From the IMG/VR virus record IMGVR_UViG_3300036781_000817, positions 1 through 51,327 of that record: a DNA stretch of 51,327 nucleotides; one strand, 5' to 3'. Within the stretch, counting starts at the first letter, position 1; each line of letters begins with the position of its first letter. Source of the stretch: a virus. The notes beneath the pieces were generated by a model. It made no database searches. It worked only from the letters and a program-made list of their open reading frames with translations, and was not told the origin of the DNA. This document shows positions 23,664-31,671 of this stretch, in pieces. Both the position numbers and the translations under genes were made by a program.

Positions 23664-25496
23664 ATGTACGAAATAGGGAATATAGCCACTTCACCATTTA
23701 AGCTTTTTTTAACACGAAAGGTAAATGTTTGGTATACTGTGTGCGACGGTAATTGGAACGACCCCAATGTTTGGATTTCAAACAGTTTGGATAAGAGGTC
23801 GGTTACACTTCCACAGCCTGGTGATGATGTTTATATAAATCATATCATGGTATTTGATACGGGAATAGGGATTACTACAATTGTTAACAATCTTTATATA
23901 TCGGGTAAATTAACGAGTTTATCTAATCAAGCAATCTTACAGGTTAATGGAGATTTACAAGCAACTGGATTTATAGATTTTTCAGGTTCGGTATTGGTTA
24001 CTTTAATTTTAAATGGCGTGAATAACTCTATTGTAAGTAGTTATTTTAATGGAGGTACAAGCTCTATGATACAATACAGCGGCTCACAAGATCAACCTAT
24101 TTTAGATATTCCTTATAGGCATTTAACAACAACGGGATATATAGGAACTAAGTATCCGGCTGGGAACTTGTCGGTAGCTGGTAATTTTAATATGCAAAGC
24201 TTTTTTGATTGTAAATCAGCTAATATTACTATAACAGGAACCTCATTGATTGGTTTAGTTGGGGCTGGAGGCTTTAAATCAACTGGCACAGCTAATTTAT
24301 TATTTATTGGTCCTGTTGATTTTGAAAGCAATACAGATCTAAGCGGGGGCAATCCGAATATTGAGTTTAGGGGCGGGGTTACAGTGCATACATTTTTCTT
24401 TGAAACAGGTACTGGTAACATATCATTCACCACCAATAATCAAAATTTAAATCCGAGCGCGTTTTTAGGTACCGGAAAATGGAACGCGCCCACCACAATA
24501 GTAGGAGCTATAACTGTAACTATAACAGCGGGTTCGCTGCCATTAAATACCACGATAAACGGAACTGTAGCGGGGTCTACACTTAATAATTCTGGCACTA
24601 TAAATTATTATACTTATTCATTATTAATGAGTACCGGGGTGTTTAATTATAAATTTACTACAACATCCGGTATAGGGTATTATCAGAACGGGAACTTTAC
24701 ATTGCCTTATACATCTTATGCAAATCTCGCCATAGATGGAACAGGAGTAAAAAAAATAGGTGCAAATACCGTTGTTGGTCAGAGCTTTAATATAAATGGC
24801 TCTACAGTATTATCGACTTTCGATTGTAATGGCTTTGATTTAACTGTTACAAGCACGTTCGTAAATAACGGTTTATTTACAGCAACTTCTTTTAGTAATA
24901 TTTTATTTGCAGGGTTTACCTCATGGACAAATGGACCAACAGGGGGTTACATTGACCTGCGTACAGGTAATCCGAATATTGAATTTAGAGGTGGATTAAG
25001 CATACATGCTAATGCTACATATACAGGAACCGGAACGTACACATTCTCAACAAGTAATCAAAACTTCGATATGCAAGTGAATAACGGAGGTGTCTGGGCG
25101 GCGAATATCTTGATAAGTGGTGCCATAACGGTTACATTTTTGGGTGGATCGCAATCCCTTGGTATATCACAAACGATATTTACTGGTACTTTAAACGGCG
25201 ATAATGCCAATTCAACTTTTGTAAACAAGGGTGTGGTTGGATATAATAATGCGACTGCACCAATGTCAACTGGCAGGTTATATTGTAACCAGGCATCAAA
25301 TACGTTTATTTACGGACTAGTGGGAAATCAGGACATAACAGCACCCGCCGATCCTACATTTCCGGGGTATTCAAATCTAATTCTCAACGGATCAGGTGCA
25401 AAGGGACTTTTAGGCAATGTGTCTGTAAAGGGAACATATACATTAACATCACCGGCGACACTTAATTCCCATGGATTCGCGCTTACTAATCCTTAA
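23664..25496 (+). CDS. Beta-solenoid tail fibre/adhesin
   Basis: 610 aa, rich in Gly, Thr, Asn and Ser with recurring short strands, as in right-handed beta-solenoids. It begins with a virion-attachment-like segment, then GNWNDPNVWISNSLDKRSV, a pattern seen at the start of Bacteroidota surface solenoids. There is an internal duplication: GNPNIEFRGGVTVH (~230) and GNPNIEFRGGLSIH (~441), each followed by TGTG...F.T.NQN. No enzymatic motif seen. Likely the receptor-binding fibre of prophage A, last gene before the lysis cassette. Confidence 0.6.
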   Translation: MYEIGNIATSPFKLFLTRKVNVWYTVCDGNWNDPNVWISNSLDKRSVTLPQPGDDVYINHIMVFDTGIGITTIVNNLYISGKLTSLSNQAILQVNGDLQATGFIDFSGSVLVTLILNGVNNSIVSSYFNGGTSSMIQYSGSQDQPILDIPYRHLTTTGYIGTKYPAGNLSVAGNFNMQSFFDCKSANITITGTSLIGLVGAGGFKSTGTANLLFIGPVDFESNTDLSGGNPNIEFRGGVTVHTFFFETGTGNISFTTNNQNLNPSAFLGTGKWNAPTTIVGAITVTITAGSLPLNTTINGTVAGSTLNNSGTINYYTYSLLMSTGVFNYKFTTTSGIGYYQNGNFTLPYTSYANLAIDGTGVKKIGANTVVGQSFNINGSTVLSTFDCNGFDLTVTSTFVNNGLFTATSFSNILFAGFTSWTNGPTGGYIDLRTGNPNIEFRGGLSIHANATYTGTGTYTFSTSNQNFDMQVNNGGVWAANILISGAITVTFLGGSQSLGISQTIFTGTLNGDNANSTFVNKGVVGYNNATAPMSTGRLYCNQASNTFIYGLVGNQDITAPADPTFPGYSNLILNGSGAKGLLGNVSVKGTYTLTSPATLNSHGFALTNP

Positions 25497-25741
25497 TAGG
25501 CTTTTTGTTTTCTAAAGATTGCCATTTGCAAACATATACGCCAGTTTGGCCAAAATTAAAAACAGCTGAAATGTCAGAACCAAAATGACAAAATACAACA
25601 CCTAACGCAGCCAACCCCCTCAAATATTGAATACTTAGAATTTTATCTTTTGCCATGCGACGTCAAATAAACAAAAAATAAATTAACCGTCACACAAATA
25701 AAGAATCACTAACACACATAAAAACTTTAAAAACAAAATTC
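25497..25741. other. Intergenic gap before the lysis cassette
   Basis: 245 bp, AT-rich, with no ORF I would call and no strong hairpin. It may hold a promoter for the lysis genes, but I see no clear TAnnTTTG element. Confidence 0.4.
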
Positions 25742-25963
25742 ATGAAAACCTCAACATTATTCAGCCTTAACTTTCAAGATTTAGCCAAAGGACTTTTAGT
25801 CGCCGTTGGCGGCGCAGTTATCGCAGCGATCGAAACCAGCGTTCAGGCCGGTTCACTTACATTCAACTGGAAAACAATTGGCGGTGTTGCCCTGGCATCC
25901 GGACTATCTTACCTGGCAAAGAACTTCTTTACGCCTGCTCAAACCATTACACCCGCTCAGTAG
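25742..25963 (+). CDS. Small two-helix membrane protein, holin candidate
   Basis: 73 aa with two hydrophobic segments (LLVAVGGAVIAAIE, ~19-32; and TIGGVALASGLSYLA, ~45-59) joined by a short polar loop, and a polar C-terminus. Size, topology and position upstream of the lysozyme gene fit a holin or holin antagonist. A second candidate is at 26546. Which one makes the hole cannot be told from sequence. Confidence 0.5.
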   Translation: MKTSTLFSLNFQDLAKGLLVAVGGAVIAAIETSVQAGSLTFNWKTIGGVALASGLSYLAKNFFTPAQTITPAQ

Positions 25964-25992
25964 GGATAAGCTGAAACCTGAACCAAGGATGC

Positions 25993-26024
25993 CCTCCCCG
26001 TCCGCAAGTTGGCGGATGGGGGAT
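25993..26024. repeat. GC-rich intergenic hairpin
   Basis: CCGTCCGC / GCGGATGG around a short AAGTTG loop, extended by C-runs and G-runs outside. It lies between the holin-like gene and lysozyme. Similar in style to the CCCCCTAAAGGGGG elements but not the same sequence. No T-run follows, so it is not a classical terminator. Confidence 0.5.
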
Positions 26025-26060
26025 TGAGCGGGAATTATAAACCAATAAATTCTAAAAAAA

Positions 26061-26525
26061 ATGATGCAATTAAGTAGCACGGGGCTAACTATTATCAAAA
26101 ATTTTGAAGGCCTCAGATTGGAGGCCTACCGCGACGTTGCAGGCGTTTGGACAATAGGTTATGGTTCAATACGATACCATGATGGCAAACGAATAAAACC
26201 AGGCGATAAACTCGCAAGCGAAGCACAGGCAGACGCACTGTTCCGCAATACACTCGGCCAATATGAGTCGGCCGTTAATGAGCAGGTAAAGGTGTCAATT
26301 ACCCAAAATCAGTTTGATGCGCTGGTGTCATTCTCTTATAATGAAGGGACTGGGGCGTTGAAAGAATCGACTTTACTGGTTAAACTGAATGAAAAAAATT
26401 ACGCTGAAGCTGCTGCTCATTTTTTGGCATGGGATAAGATTACCGACCCTCATACAGGCAAAAAAGTAGTGTGCGATACGCTGGTGCAGCGCCGTAGAGA
26501 GGAAAGCCGTTTGTTCCTGTCGTAA
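26061..26525 (+). CDS. Endolysin, T4/lambdoid-type lysozyme (GH24)
   Basis: 154 aa. It cleaves the glycan strands of peptidoglycan at lysis. The GH24 catalytic triad pattern E-8x-D-5x-T is intact: Glu16 (NFEGLRLEAYRD), Asp25 and Thr31 (VWTIGYG). The C-terminal RRREESRLFL helix is also typical. There is no signal peptide, so a holin must release it. The next gene encodes a two-helix membrane protein and the one after that a spanin-like protein, making a complete lysis cassette. Complete length for the family. Confidence 0.93.
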   Translation: MMQLSSTGLTIIKNFEGLRLEAYRDVAGVWTIGYGSIRYHDGKRIKPGDKLASEAQADALFRNTLGQYESAVNEQVKVSITQNQFDALVSFSYNEGTGALKESTLLVKLNEKNYAEAAAHFLAWDKITDPHTGKKVVCDTLVQRRREESRLFLS

Positions 26526-26545
26526 CCTAAAATTCCAATAAAAAG

Positions 26546-26746
26546 ATGATAGATATTTTAAACCAGAAGCCGGTGATAGGTATTGCCGGCGGCTTAACCA
26601 GCGGCATTTTGTATTTATTAAAAGAGCTGTTTACCAACGACCTGGTCTTAAAGTGGGTCGCGGGCATGGGGATCTGGATGGGTCTGATAGTAGCCGCGCT
26701 TACCGTTTGGCTGAGGGTTATTGAGATAAGGAAAACGGACCGTTGA
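26546..26746 (+). CDS. Probable holin
   Basis: 66 aa with two hydrophobic helices (PVIGIAGGLTSGILYLL, ~9-25; and WVAGMGIWMGLIVAALTVWL, ~37-56) and a basic C-terminus (RVIEIRKTDR), the profile of a class II holin. It follows lysozyme by 20 bp. It would collect in the inner membrane and open at a set time to release the endolysin. Confidence 0.6.
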   Translation: MIDILNQKPVIGIAGGLTSGILYLLKELFTNDLVLKWVAGMGIWMGLIVAALTVWLRVIEIRKTDR

Positions 26747-26787
26747 TTAGAATGATTGATTTGATTAAACTGATTTAAGATTAAAAA

Positions 26788-27429
26788 ATGAAGAAAATAT
26801 TATTGTCATTAACGGTCTGCATTGCAGCAGGATGTTCATCTGCCGACAAGGAGGTTTTTAAAGCCCGGCAAATTTTCGATAAATATCCTAATGAAGCTGC
26901 TAAATATTGCGGTGATAAATTTCCTGTCGCCGATAGCACTATTAGTACAAAAACTGATACCATCAAAGGCGCGGTAATAAATTATAGGCCGGCGCTTGTA
27001 GATCTTGAGCTACTGTTGGATTCGGCTAAAGATGTGCTGAATCAAAAACAAGAAAAACTCACCGATTTGAACGGACAATTTAATTTCGCAAAAATGCAAT
27101 TAGGAAAAGCAAACGACCTAATAAATATTCTATCAGGTCAAATCGATGGTATTCAAACAAGTTACAAACCTTGTGGAGTCGACACGATAAAAAACACTGT
27201 GATAAAAACGAGAGATAATACTGCCAGGATATCAGCATTGACAACTCAAATTATGATGGATGGTCGGGATAAAGAAAATATGCAAAATACACTCAAAAAC
27301 GAAAGCACTAAGTCATCACACCGGCTATACTGGATAATAGGACTAACTATTTTTGTGATTGTTTATTTTGGTATCAAGGTCTATAAATTTCTTACCGGAG
27401 GAACGATAGTCAGCAGCTTCTTGCATTGA
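26788..27429 (+). CDS. Candidate unimolecular spanin (lipoprotein with C-terminal membrane helix)
   Basis: 213 aa. The N-terminal signal MKKILLSLTVCIAAGC gives a lipidated Cys16, directing it to the outer membrane. A periplasmic helical section (LDLLLDSAKDVLNQKQEKLTD-like, ~70-175) follows, then one strong transmembrane helix near the C-terminus (WIIGLTIFVIVYFGIKVY, ~182-199). Outer-membrane lipid at one end and inner-membrane helix at the other is the topology of u-spanins such as T1 gp11, which fuse the two membranes in the last lysis step. Position directly after lysozyme and holin supports this. No separate Rz/Rz1 pair was found. Confidence 0.6.
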   Translation: MKKILLSLTVCIAAGCSSADKEVFKARQIFDKYPNEAAKYCGDKFPVADSTISTKTDTIKGAVINYRPALVDLELLLDSAKDVLNQKQEKLTDLNGQFNFAKMQLGKANDLINILSGQIDGIQTSYKPCGVDTIKNTVIKTRDNTARISALTTQIMMDGRDKENMQNTLKNESTKSSHRLYWIIGLTIFVIVYFGIKVYKFLTGGTIVSSFLH

Positions 27430-27468
27430 CATTGCAGATGTGAAAGCCTTTAGAAAATAATTTTGAAG

Positions 27469-27552
27469 TGCCCGGAACGAGATTCGAACTCGTACATCCT
27501 TACGAATGCCACCCCCTCAAGATGGTGCGTCTACCAATTTCGCCACCCGGGC
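27469..27552 (-). tRNA. tRNA-Leu (GAG)
   Basis: 84 nt on the minus strand. Acceptor arm GCCCGGG pairs with the 3' CCGGGC, followed by A. The anticodon loop TTGAGGG in a CCATC/GGTGG stem gives anticodon GAG. It has the long variable arm expected of leucine tRNAs and GTTCGAATC in the T arm. CCA is not encoded. Its 3' end faces prophage A, 39 bp from the spanin stop, making it a plausible attachment site. Confidence 0.93.
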
Positions 27553-27646
27553 TTTTTTTAAGTCCTAAGCCTTAAGTCAAAAGTTCTAAGTCAAGTAATT
27601 CCGACTATAGGCTCTCGACTCAAGACTTTGAACTTTCCAATGGATG

Positions 27647-27730
27647 TGCCCGAAGAGAGACTCGAACTCTCAAGAGACAATTCTCAACGGCTTCTGAGAC
27701 CGCAACGTTTACCAATTTCGCCATCCGGGC
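27647..27730 (-). tRNA. tRNA-Leu (CAG)
   Basis: 84 nt on the minus strand. Acceptor GCCCGGA pairs with TTCGGGC. Anticodon loop CTCAGAA in a GCGGT/GCCGT stem gives CAG. Long variable arm, T loop TTCGAGTC. It is upstream of the other leucine tRNA and likely in the same transcript. CCA not encoded. Confidence 0.92.
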
Positions 27731-27797
27731 ATTTTGTCGTGTCAAGTATTTGCTGCCAGTGTAACCCGTTAACCGTTTTTTGATCCGAACAAGGGTG

Positions 27798-27805
27798 CAA
27801 ATATA
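27798..27805 (-). promoter_or_regulatory. -7 promoter element for the tRNA-Leu pair
   Basis: On the minus strand TATATTTG (followed by C) matches the Bacteroidota -7 consensus, 68 bp before the first tRNA-Leu. A TTG about 22 bp upstream could serve as -33. A divergent gene starts at 27904. Confidence 0.55.
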
Positions 27806-27903
27806 ATCGTTTCGAGCAAAACGCCTTCAATAAAATATAAAAATAGGCAGCGCTTTGTAGAAATCGATATAAAGATTAATTTCGGAAGTCAATTGATCGA
27901 TTT

Positions 27904-28338
27904 ATGTTGAGGAAGATAGGCTTTTTATTGCTTTTGTCAATAACATTCAGTATTGCAGCATCGGCTCAGAATGCGGATGCAATTTTAGGTAAATGGCTCA
28001 ATCCGACAGGCGAAGGCCAGGTATTAATTTATAAAAAAGAAAATAAATACTTCGGCAAACTTGTTTGGATCAAGGTCCCGGACCGTGATGGCAAACCCAA
28101 AACCGATATACATAATCCTGATAAAGCCCTGCAATCCAGACCCGAACTTGGCCTCGAACTTTTACAGAATTTTACATTTAAAGGTGACGATGTTTATGGA
28201 GATGGTACCATTTACGACCCAAAGAGCGGTAAAACATACAGCTGCAAAATGACGCTGAATGATAACAATTTAAAAATACGCGGATACATAGGTATCTCCT
28301 TATTTGGCCGTACCGAAGTTTGGACAAGAGTAAAATGA
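27904..28338 (+). CDS. DUF2147-family secreted protein
   Basis: 144 aa. A Sec signal peptide (KIGFLLLLSITFSIAASAQ) precedes DAILGKWLNPTGEGQVLIYK, and the family-typical YDPKSGKTYSCKMTLNDNNLKIRGYIG / SLFGRTEVWTR close the protein. DUF2147 proteins are small beta-barrel-like periplasmic or secreted proteins of unknown function, common in Bacteroidota. This is a host gene, which marks the sequence between the tRNAs as chromosomal. Its stop overlaps the next start (ATGA), so the two form an operon. Confidence 0.88.
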   Translation: MLRKIGFLLLLSITFSIAASAQNADAILGKWLNPTGEGQVLIYKKENKYFGKLVWIKVPDRDGKPKTDIHNPDKALQSRPELGLELLQNFTFKGDDVYGDGTIYDPKSGKTYSCKMTLNDNNLKIRGYIGISLFGRTEVWTRVK

Positions 28339-29348
28339 ACAGAACACATTTAAAATCACTGGTGCTTTTATTGAGCGTATCCTTTGCCATAAATTTACAT
28401 GCGCAAACCATTACTATTTTACAACAAGGTAAACCTACAAGTATCCGGGGATTATCGGTAGTCGACGACAACGTTGCGTGGATTAGCGGCAGTAAAGGCT
28501 ATATCGCGATCACAACCGACGGAGGGAAAAACTGGACGTGGCAACAAGTAAAGGGATTTGAAAAATCTGATTTTAGGGATATTGAAGCTTTTTCGGACAA
28601 GGAAGCTATAATCATGAGCTCCGGAACACCTGCGGTAATATTAAAGACTACCGACGGCGGATCAAACTGGCAGATGGAATATAGCAACGCAGATACTGCC
28701 TGGTTTTTTGATGCGATGGATTTTGCCGATCCAAAACACGGTTATGTTCTGGGCGATCCGATTAATGGCAAATTCTTGTTAATGGAAACTAAAAATGGTG
28801 GAGAAACCTGGGATATGTTTAAAAACAGACCTGATGCATTGCCTGGGGAGGCAGCGTTTGCTGCGAGCGGTACTTGTCTGCGTCTTTATAATGGGGAAAT
28901 TGATATAGCTACCGGTGGAACGAATGCCCGTTTATTATCGTATCAGCACAATAATACGTGGAATTATTCAAATATCCCAATATTACACGGAAAGCAAAGC
29001 CAAGGCGCTTTTTCATTTGCTTTTGGCAAAAACAATGGCATTATCGTTGGAGGGGATTATGCTAATGATAAAAAAACTGATTCTATTGCAGCTATTCACA
29101 AAGTACACCCCATTTTATTTTTTTATACTCCTTCTAAACAACCTTCTGGTTTTCAATCGTGTGTTGAATGGATTTCAGCGGATATTTTCCTTTCTACGGG
29201 CACTCCCGGCAGCAATATTACTATGGACGGTGGCAAAACCTGGACGAAAATTGACGATACCAGTTATAACGTTTGCCGCAAGGCAAAGCACGGAAAACTT
29301 GTTTTACTGGGGGGCAACGGTGGTAAAATAGGTGTTTTTAAAATGTAG
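28335..29348 (+). CDS. Secreted Ycf48/BNR-like beta-propeller protein
   Basis: 337 aa from ATG 28335, with 4-bp overlap with the DUF2147 gene. An upstream in-frame TTG is rejected. Signal peptide MNRTHLKSLVLLLSVSFAINLHAQ. Repeated propeller blades contain Asp-box/BNR motifs: TTDGGKNWTWQQV, TTDGGSNWQMEY, TKNGGETWDMF and TMDGGKTWTKI. Proteins of this kind are often annotated as oxidoreductase or YCF48-related. The blades suggest a binding scaffold rather than an enzyme. Host gene. Confidence 0.8.
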   Translation: MNRTHLKSLVLLLSVSFAINLHAQTITILQQGKPTSIRGLSVVDDNVAWISGSKGYIAITTDGGKNWTWQQVKGFEKSDFRDIEAFSDKEAIIMSSGTPAVILKTTDGGSNWQMEYSNADTAWFFDAMDFADPKHGYVLGDPINGKFLLMETKNGGETWDMFKNRPDALPGEAAFAASGTCLRLYNGEIDIATGGTNARLLSYQHNNTWNYSNIPILHGKQSQGAFSFAFGKNNGIIVGGDYANDKKTDSIAAIHKVHPILFFYTPSKQPSGFQSCVEWISADIFLSTGTPGSNITMDGGKTWTKIDDTSYNVCRKAKHGKLVLLGGNGGKIGVFKM

Positions 29349-29399
29349 ATTATTGATAATTAAGTGCTTAAAATCGCTAAAAAATAAATTAAAATAGCA

Positions 29400-29431
29400 C
29401 TTGCGAACAATGCTCAATACTCCTATATTTG
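29400..29431 (+). promoter_or_regulatory. Promoter of tRNA-Lys
   Basis: CTTG at 29400-29403 and a consensus TATATTTG (followed by C) at 29424-29431 with a 20-bp spacer. The predicted start lies ~25 nt before the tRNA. Confidence 0.65.
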
Positions 29432-29461
29432 CACCACTTTAAACAAAAGCGTTTAAAGTAC

Positions 29462-29534
29462 GATTCCGTAGCTCAGCCGGTAGAGCATAACACTTTTAAT
29501 GTTGGGGTCCTGGGTTCGAATCCCAGCGGGATCA
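29462..29534 (+). tRNA. tRNA-Lys (TTT)
   Basis: 73 nt. Acceptor GATTCCG pairs with CGGGATC, discriminator A. Anticodon loop CTTTTAA gives TTT. T arm GGTTCGAATCC is canonical. CCA not encoded. The 3' end faces prophage B, whose first gene starts 267 bp downstream. Confidence 0.95.
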
Positions 29535-29538
29535 CTAG

Positions 29539-29571
29539 AAAAGCCTCTCTAATCAAATAGAGGGGCTTTTT
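29539..29571 (+). terminator. Intrinsic terminator after tRNA-Lys
   Basis: AAAGCCTCTCT pairs with AGAGGGGCTTT around AATCAAAT, followed by a T-run. It lies 4 bp after the tRNA, so if the tRNA is an attachment site this hairpin may belong to either prophage or host DNA. Confidence 0.8.
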
Positions 29572-29766
29572 GCATTAATGGTGAACGAAAAATGAACTAA
29601 AATATCGATAAAGCTTAAATAACTCACATGATTGTTATTAAGGCATAAAAAATTGTAAGCCGTTATTTTTACTTAATTTTTAAACCAAAAAACACTCTAA
29701 AATAAATTGTAATTCTTTGGTTAATAAATACTTACTGAAATATTTATTAAAATATTCACGTAAAAA

Positions 29767-29797
29767 TATGTGAAATCACATAGTTTACATACTTTTG
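29767..29797 (+). promoter_or_regulatory. Operator TATGTGAAATCACATA overlapping a promoter, copy 1 of 3
   Basis: A 16-bp palindrome (7-bp arms, 29767-29782) is followed by TTTACATA and a perfect -7 element TACTTTTG (29790-29797). The ATG at 29801 begins only 3 bp after the -7 element, so the transcript should be leaderless or nearly so. The palindrome would block RNA polymerase when occupied. The related sites are at 36451 and 50633. Confidence 0.65.
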
Positions 29798-29800
29798 TGC

Positions 29801-30073
29801 ATGGAAAAATTATATACCGTTTCAAGGTCTGAAATTTTAGAACTCGTCGCTGAAGGTGTAAGGCTTGCATTTAGTCAACTTCCTGAAAAAAGCAAACAAG
29901 ATAATTTAAATCCAACAGGTACCAGGCAGGAAGTAGCAGAATATCTAAAAATATCGCTGTCAAAGCTAGATACTTTAACGCGTACCGGTGAGTTAAAATC
30001 TTTCAAGTTAGGAGGCCGGCAAGTGAGATATAAATGGAGCGAAATATCATCATATTTAACTGAAAGGGGCTAG
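29801..30073 (+). CDS. MerR/excisionase-like helix-turn-helix protein
   Basis: 90 aa from ATG 29801 (an upstream in-frame TTG lies inside the -7 element and is rejected). The C-terminal ~55 residues form a HTH_17-type domain: TRQEVAEYLKISLSKLDTLTRTGELKSFKLGGRQVRYKWSEI. Such proteins bend DNA as excisionases or act as small regulators. A location next to the presumed attachment site at tRNA-Lys and separate from the repressor operon favours an excisionase role for prophage B. No integrase is found beside it. Confidence 0.7.
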   Translation: MEKLYTVSRSEILELVAEGVRLAFSQLPEKSKQDNLNPTGTRQEVAEYLKISLSKLDTLTRTGELKSFKLGGRQVRYKWSEISSYLTERG

Positions 30074-30094
30074 CCTTTATAACATGTAACTAGT

Positions 30095-30490
30095 TTACAT
30101 TGCTTTTTTATTGAATTCATGACTTTTCTCCTCTAGAAGATCTTCTGTATATTTCAAACGAGATGCCAGGATATCAATACGTGTATTAACTATATCGATA
30201 TCGGTCTTTAATTCTGAAATATCCATGATCAGTTTACAGGCCTTTTCACCTTTATTTTTCTTTGGTCCTTCGCCCCTTAGAAACCAATCCGGAGTATATC
30301 CTAATTTATAACAAACAGCTTTGGCCACTTTTAAAGTTATCGGATATTCTGATTTTAACATACGTGAAACTGAACCCTGTGTGACATCCAGTATTTCGGC
30401 AAAAGATTTTTGAGTGCCACCGTAGTCTTTAAAGACAACGCTTAACCTTTTCGCCTCGGGGCTGATCTGTGTCTTTGCTATTACAGACAT
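30095..30490 (-). CDS. XRE-family regulator with C-terminal coiled coil
   Basis: 131 aa. The helix-turn-helix part is GTQKSFAEILDVTQGSVSRMLKSEYPITLKVAKAV (~25-62), followed by LGYTPDWFLRGEGPKK, a linker typical of Bacteroidota XRE proteins. The last ~45 residues form a probable coiled coil (SELKTDIDIVNTRIDILASRL) for dimerisation. It is the last gene of the leftward lysogeny operon. There is no peptidase domain, so it would not be cleaved in SOS. It may bind the TATGTGA palindromes. Confidence 0.8.
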   Translation of the reverse strand: MSVIAKTQISPEAKRLSVVFKDYGGTQKSFAEILDVTQGSVSRMLKSEYPITLKVAKAVCYKLGYTPDWFLRGEGPKKNKGEKACKLIMDISELKTDIDIVNTRIDILASRLKYTEDLLEEKSHEFNKKAM

Positions 30491-30491
30491 A

Positions 30492-30782
30492 TTAAGTATT
30501 TAATAATTTTGCTTTTTGTATATTGTACTCAGCTTCATTTATGGCACCCGAATCAAGTAAATCTTTATATTTCTTTAGTTGATCGGTAACAGGCTCTGGA
30601 GAATAATAAGGCTGATCATCCATACGTTTTGAGCAATAAACAATTATGATACCCACAAAGTTTAAAAATAATCCTAAAAACAACCCGGCTGTTTGCCCTA
30701 TGTTCCTTTTTGCTCCGGCTCTATAGCCCCAAGCTGCAAAAGCCGCTACATACAATAAAATGATTAATTCAGGTGCACCCAT
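30492..30782 (-). CDS. Membrane protein with SHOCT-like C-terminus
   Basis: 96 aa. Two hydrophobic helices (LIILLYVAAFAAWGY, ~6-20; and LFLGLFLNFVGIIIVY, ~34-49) precede a C-terminal SHOCT motif (LKKYKDLLDSGAINEAEYNIQKAKLL), a short amphipathic oligomerisation element. It lies between the two regulators in the lysogeny operon, so it should be made in the lysogen. A superinfection-exclusion role is a plausible inference from membrane location and expression timing. Confidence 0.7.
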   Translation of the reverse strand: MGAPELIILLYVAAFAAWGYRAGAKRNIGQTAGLFLGLFLNFVGIIIVYCSKRMDDQPYYSPEPVTDQLKKYKDLLDSGAINEAEYNIQKAKLLNT

Positions 30783-30798
30783 AGTTTTAAAATTTATA

Positions 30799-31539
30799 TT
30801 AATAATTAGGTTTTTTCAAAATATCCGTTAACAAGCAAAGCTTTGTAATTCTTTCAGTCTTTATGGTTTTTGAGGCATATTTTAACCGCTCACCTACCTT
30901 TTCAGAGATATTATCACTAAATAAAATAACGCTGTCCGGCTCTTCGTCTGCTTTTATCAACCGTTTCCAAACCCGGTAATCTCCATACTCTATATAATAA
31001 ATTTGTCCCCAATCAATATCATTGATATCATTAATAGGCCTGACAACTCCCCAGCTCCCATTTTCCAAAGTTGGGTACATAGAATGGCCATGGACCGGCA
31101 ATGCAAAACTATTAATGGCCGCGCCTGGTATATTCAGGTAACCGACAATTTTAACATCTGCATCATCACCGTACATCTTAACCATTGAGGCGCTTGCAGG
31201 CAAATTATACATAGGAATATTTTGTTTGATAAGGGTAGAGGTTGTTTGCATTTTAGGTTTTGAACGATTATAGGTTGCAGCTTCTTCATTTAACATATAA
31301 ACAGAATTTGTGTATGGGGTTCCTTGGCCTGTTTCATAGAACCTTTTACTTAAACCAAACTTGTTTATAAAATCTTCAACGAATTTTTCGGGGGCTGGTC
31401 TTTTTGGGTTAAAGTTATTTCCAAAAGCTTGAGGAGATAGGCCCATTTGTTCAGCTAGAGCCGCTTTTGTCGTTTCCGGCCTAGCTTCTAAGACCGCATT
31501 TAGCATAGCAATTAATCGTTCTTTTAATACATCTTTCAC
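30799..31539 (-). CDS. S24-family phage repressor, prophage B
   Basis: 246 aa. The N-terminal helix-turn-helix (TKAALAEQMGLSPQAFGNNF, ~24-43) is followed by a linker and an S24 peptidase domain with Ser153 (GHSMYP) and Lys192 (RVWKRL). It is the first gene of a leftward operon with the SHOCT protein and the XRE regulator. The divergent early promoter at 31600-31630 carries paired repeats suited to this protein. The C-terminal half aligns closely with the prophage A repressor, while the N-terminal DNA-binding halves differ, so the two probably do not cross-recognise operators. Confidence 0.92.
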   Translation of the reverse strand: MKDVLKERLIAMLNAVLEARPETTKAALAEQMGLSPQAFGNNFNPKRPAPEKFVEDFINKFGLSKRFYETGQGTPYTNSVYMLNEEAATYNRSKPKMQTTSTLIKQNIPMYNLPASASMVKMYGDDADVKIVGYLNIPGAAINSFALPVHGHSMYPTLENGSWGVVRPINDINDIDWGQIYYIEYGDYRVWKRLIKADEEPDSVILFSDNISEKVGERLKYASKTIKTERITKLCLLTDILKKPNY

Positions 31540-31578
31540 CTATAATGTTTAGATAAATTTTTCACCATAACTTTTTTT

Positions 31579-31630
31579 AACAAAAATTGTTTACAAAAAT
31601 TTGGAAATAAACAAAAACTGTTTATATTTG
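31579..31630 (+). promoter_or_regulatory. Early rightward promoter of prophage B with paired operators
   Basis: TTTG at 31600-31603 and TATATTTG at 31623-31630 are separated by exactly 19 bp, a perfect Bacteroidota promoter. Two copies of AACAAAAAyTGTTTA lie at 31579-31593 and 31610-31624, 31 bp apart. The second fills the spacer between -33 and -7, so binding there should block transcription. Confidence 0.75.
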
Positions 31631-31671
31631 TATAACAATATTATATACAAAAATAAAACATTATTTCACAA

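Noticed and set aside
22227-25496. Diversity-generating retroelement acting on the fibre genes
   Set aside because: No reverse transcriptase, template repeat or adenine-biased variable region was found.
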